DNA from: an uncultured Oribacterium sp.
GTDB taxonomy: Bacteria; Bacillota; Clostridia; Lachnospirales; Lachnospiraceae
Reading direction: 5' to 3'
Length of the DNA stretch: 5,681 nt
Assembly (NCBI GenBank): GCA_934279105.1
Contig: CAKQWR010000130.1
Coordinates: 1 to 5,681 of the forward strand
The notes beneath the pieces were generated by a model that saw only the letters and a program-made list of their open reading frames with translations, made no database searches and had not been told where the DNA came from. A program made the translations under genes and the position numbers. This document shows positions 5,656 to 5,681 of the stretch, piece after piece (position 1 is the first letter of the stretch; each line of letters starts with the position of its first letter).

Positions 5656-5681
5656 GAAAAGTGGCCGGATTTTTGAAGGTT

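Larger units (their letters stand above)
5300..5681. other. AT-rich intergenic region without a convincing gene
   Basis: About 380 bases of markedly more AT-rich DNA than the genes. The part nearest the HPr-like gene holds its ribosome binding site, a tandem repeat and promoter-like hexamers. The far part has short direct and inverted repeats (5615-5655). On the minus strand one frame is open from the right edge to a TGA at 5475-5477 (68 codons), but its codons favour A/T at third positions, unlike every gene here, and I recognise no motif. On the plus strand an ATG at 5642 or 5654 could begin a gene leaving the window, but neither has a ribosome binding site. I recognise no structured RNA or riboswitch. 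Confidence 0.6.

Noticed and set aside
5475..5681. 68-codon minus-strand frame open from the right edge, possibly the end of a gene
   Set aside because: Third positions are A/T-rich, unlike all genes here, no motif is seen, and an open stretch of this size can arise by chance in six frames. The sequence to the right would decide it.

Overview
The window looks like a chromosomal segment of a low- to mid-GC Firmicute, most likely a Clostridia member of the Lachnospiraceae type. The support is a VanR-type response regulator, a D-Ala-D-Ala carboxypeptidase with a C-terminal membrane anchor, a degenerate HPr-like protein of the sort common in Clostridia, and a strong AGGAGG ribosome binding site. 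This placement is inferred from protein style, not from a search. The genes favour C/G at third codon positions, while the right-hand intergenic DNA is clearly AT-rich.

Left part (1-4282, + strand): three tightly packed genes. They are the C-terminal part of an OmpR/VanR-type response regulator (cut by the left edge), a multi-membrane-span sensor histidine kinase starting 2 nt after the regulator stop, and a serine D-alanyl-D-alanine carboxypeptidase whose start overlaps the kinase stop by 11 nt. This is read as one operon, and it suggests that an envelope-sensing two-component system is made together with a peptidoglycan-trimming enzyme.

Middle (4283-4482): an intergenic gap between convergent genes. 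It holds a long, nearly perfect inverted repeat with T-rich flanks in both directions, best read as a bidirectional intrinsic terminator.

Right part (4483-5299, - strand): an HPr-like protein that lacks the phosphorylatable histidine, followed at once by a YgjP-type (DUF45/M48-like) zinc metallohydrolase. The two are probably co-transcribed from a promoter near 5369-5398. The last ~380 bases (5300-5681) hold no convincing gene. They are AT-rich and contain promoter-like hexamers and several short direct and inverted repeats.

No mobile element, CRISPR array, tRNA, rRNA or recognisable riboswitch was seen. Nothing here amounts to a clearly new system. The most unusual items are the histidine-less HPr-like protein coupled to a metallohydrolase, the multi-span kinase linked to a carboxypeptidase with a basic cytoplasmic tail, and the repeat-rich upstream region.
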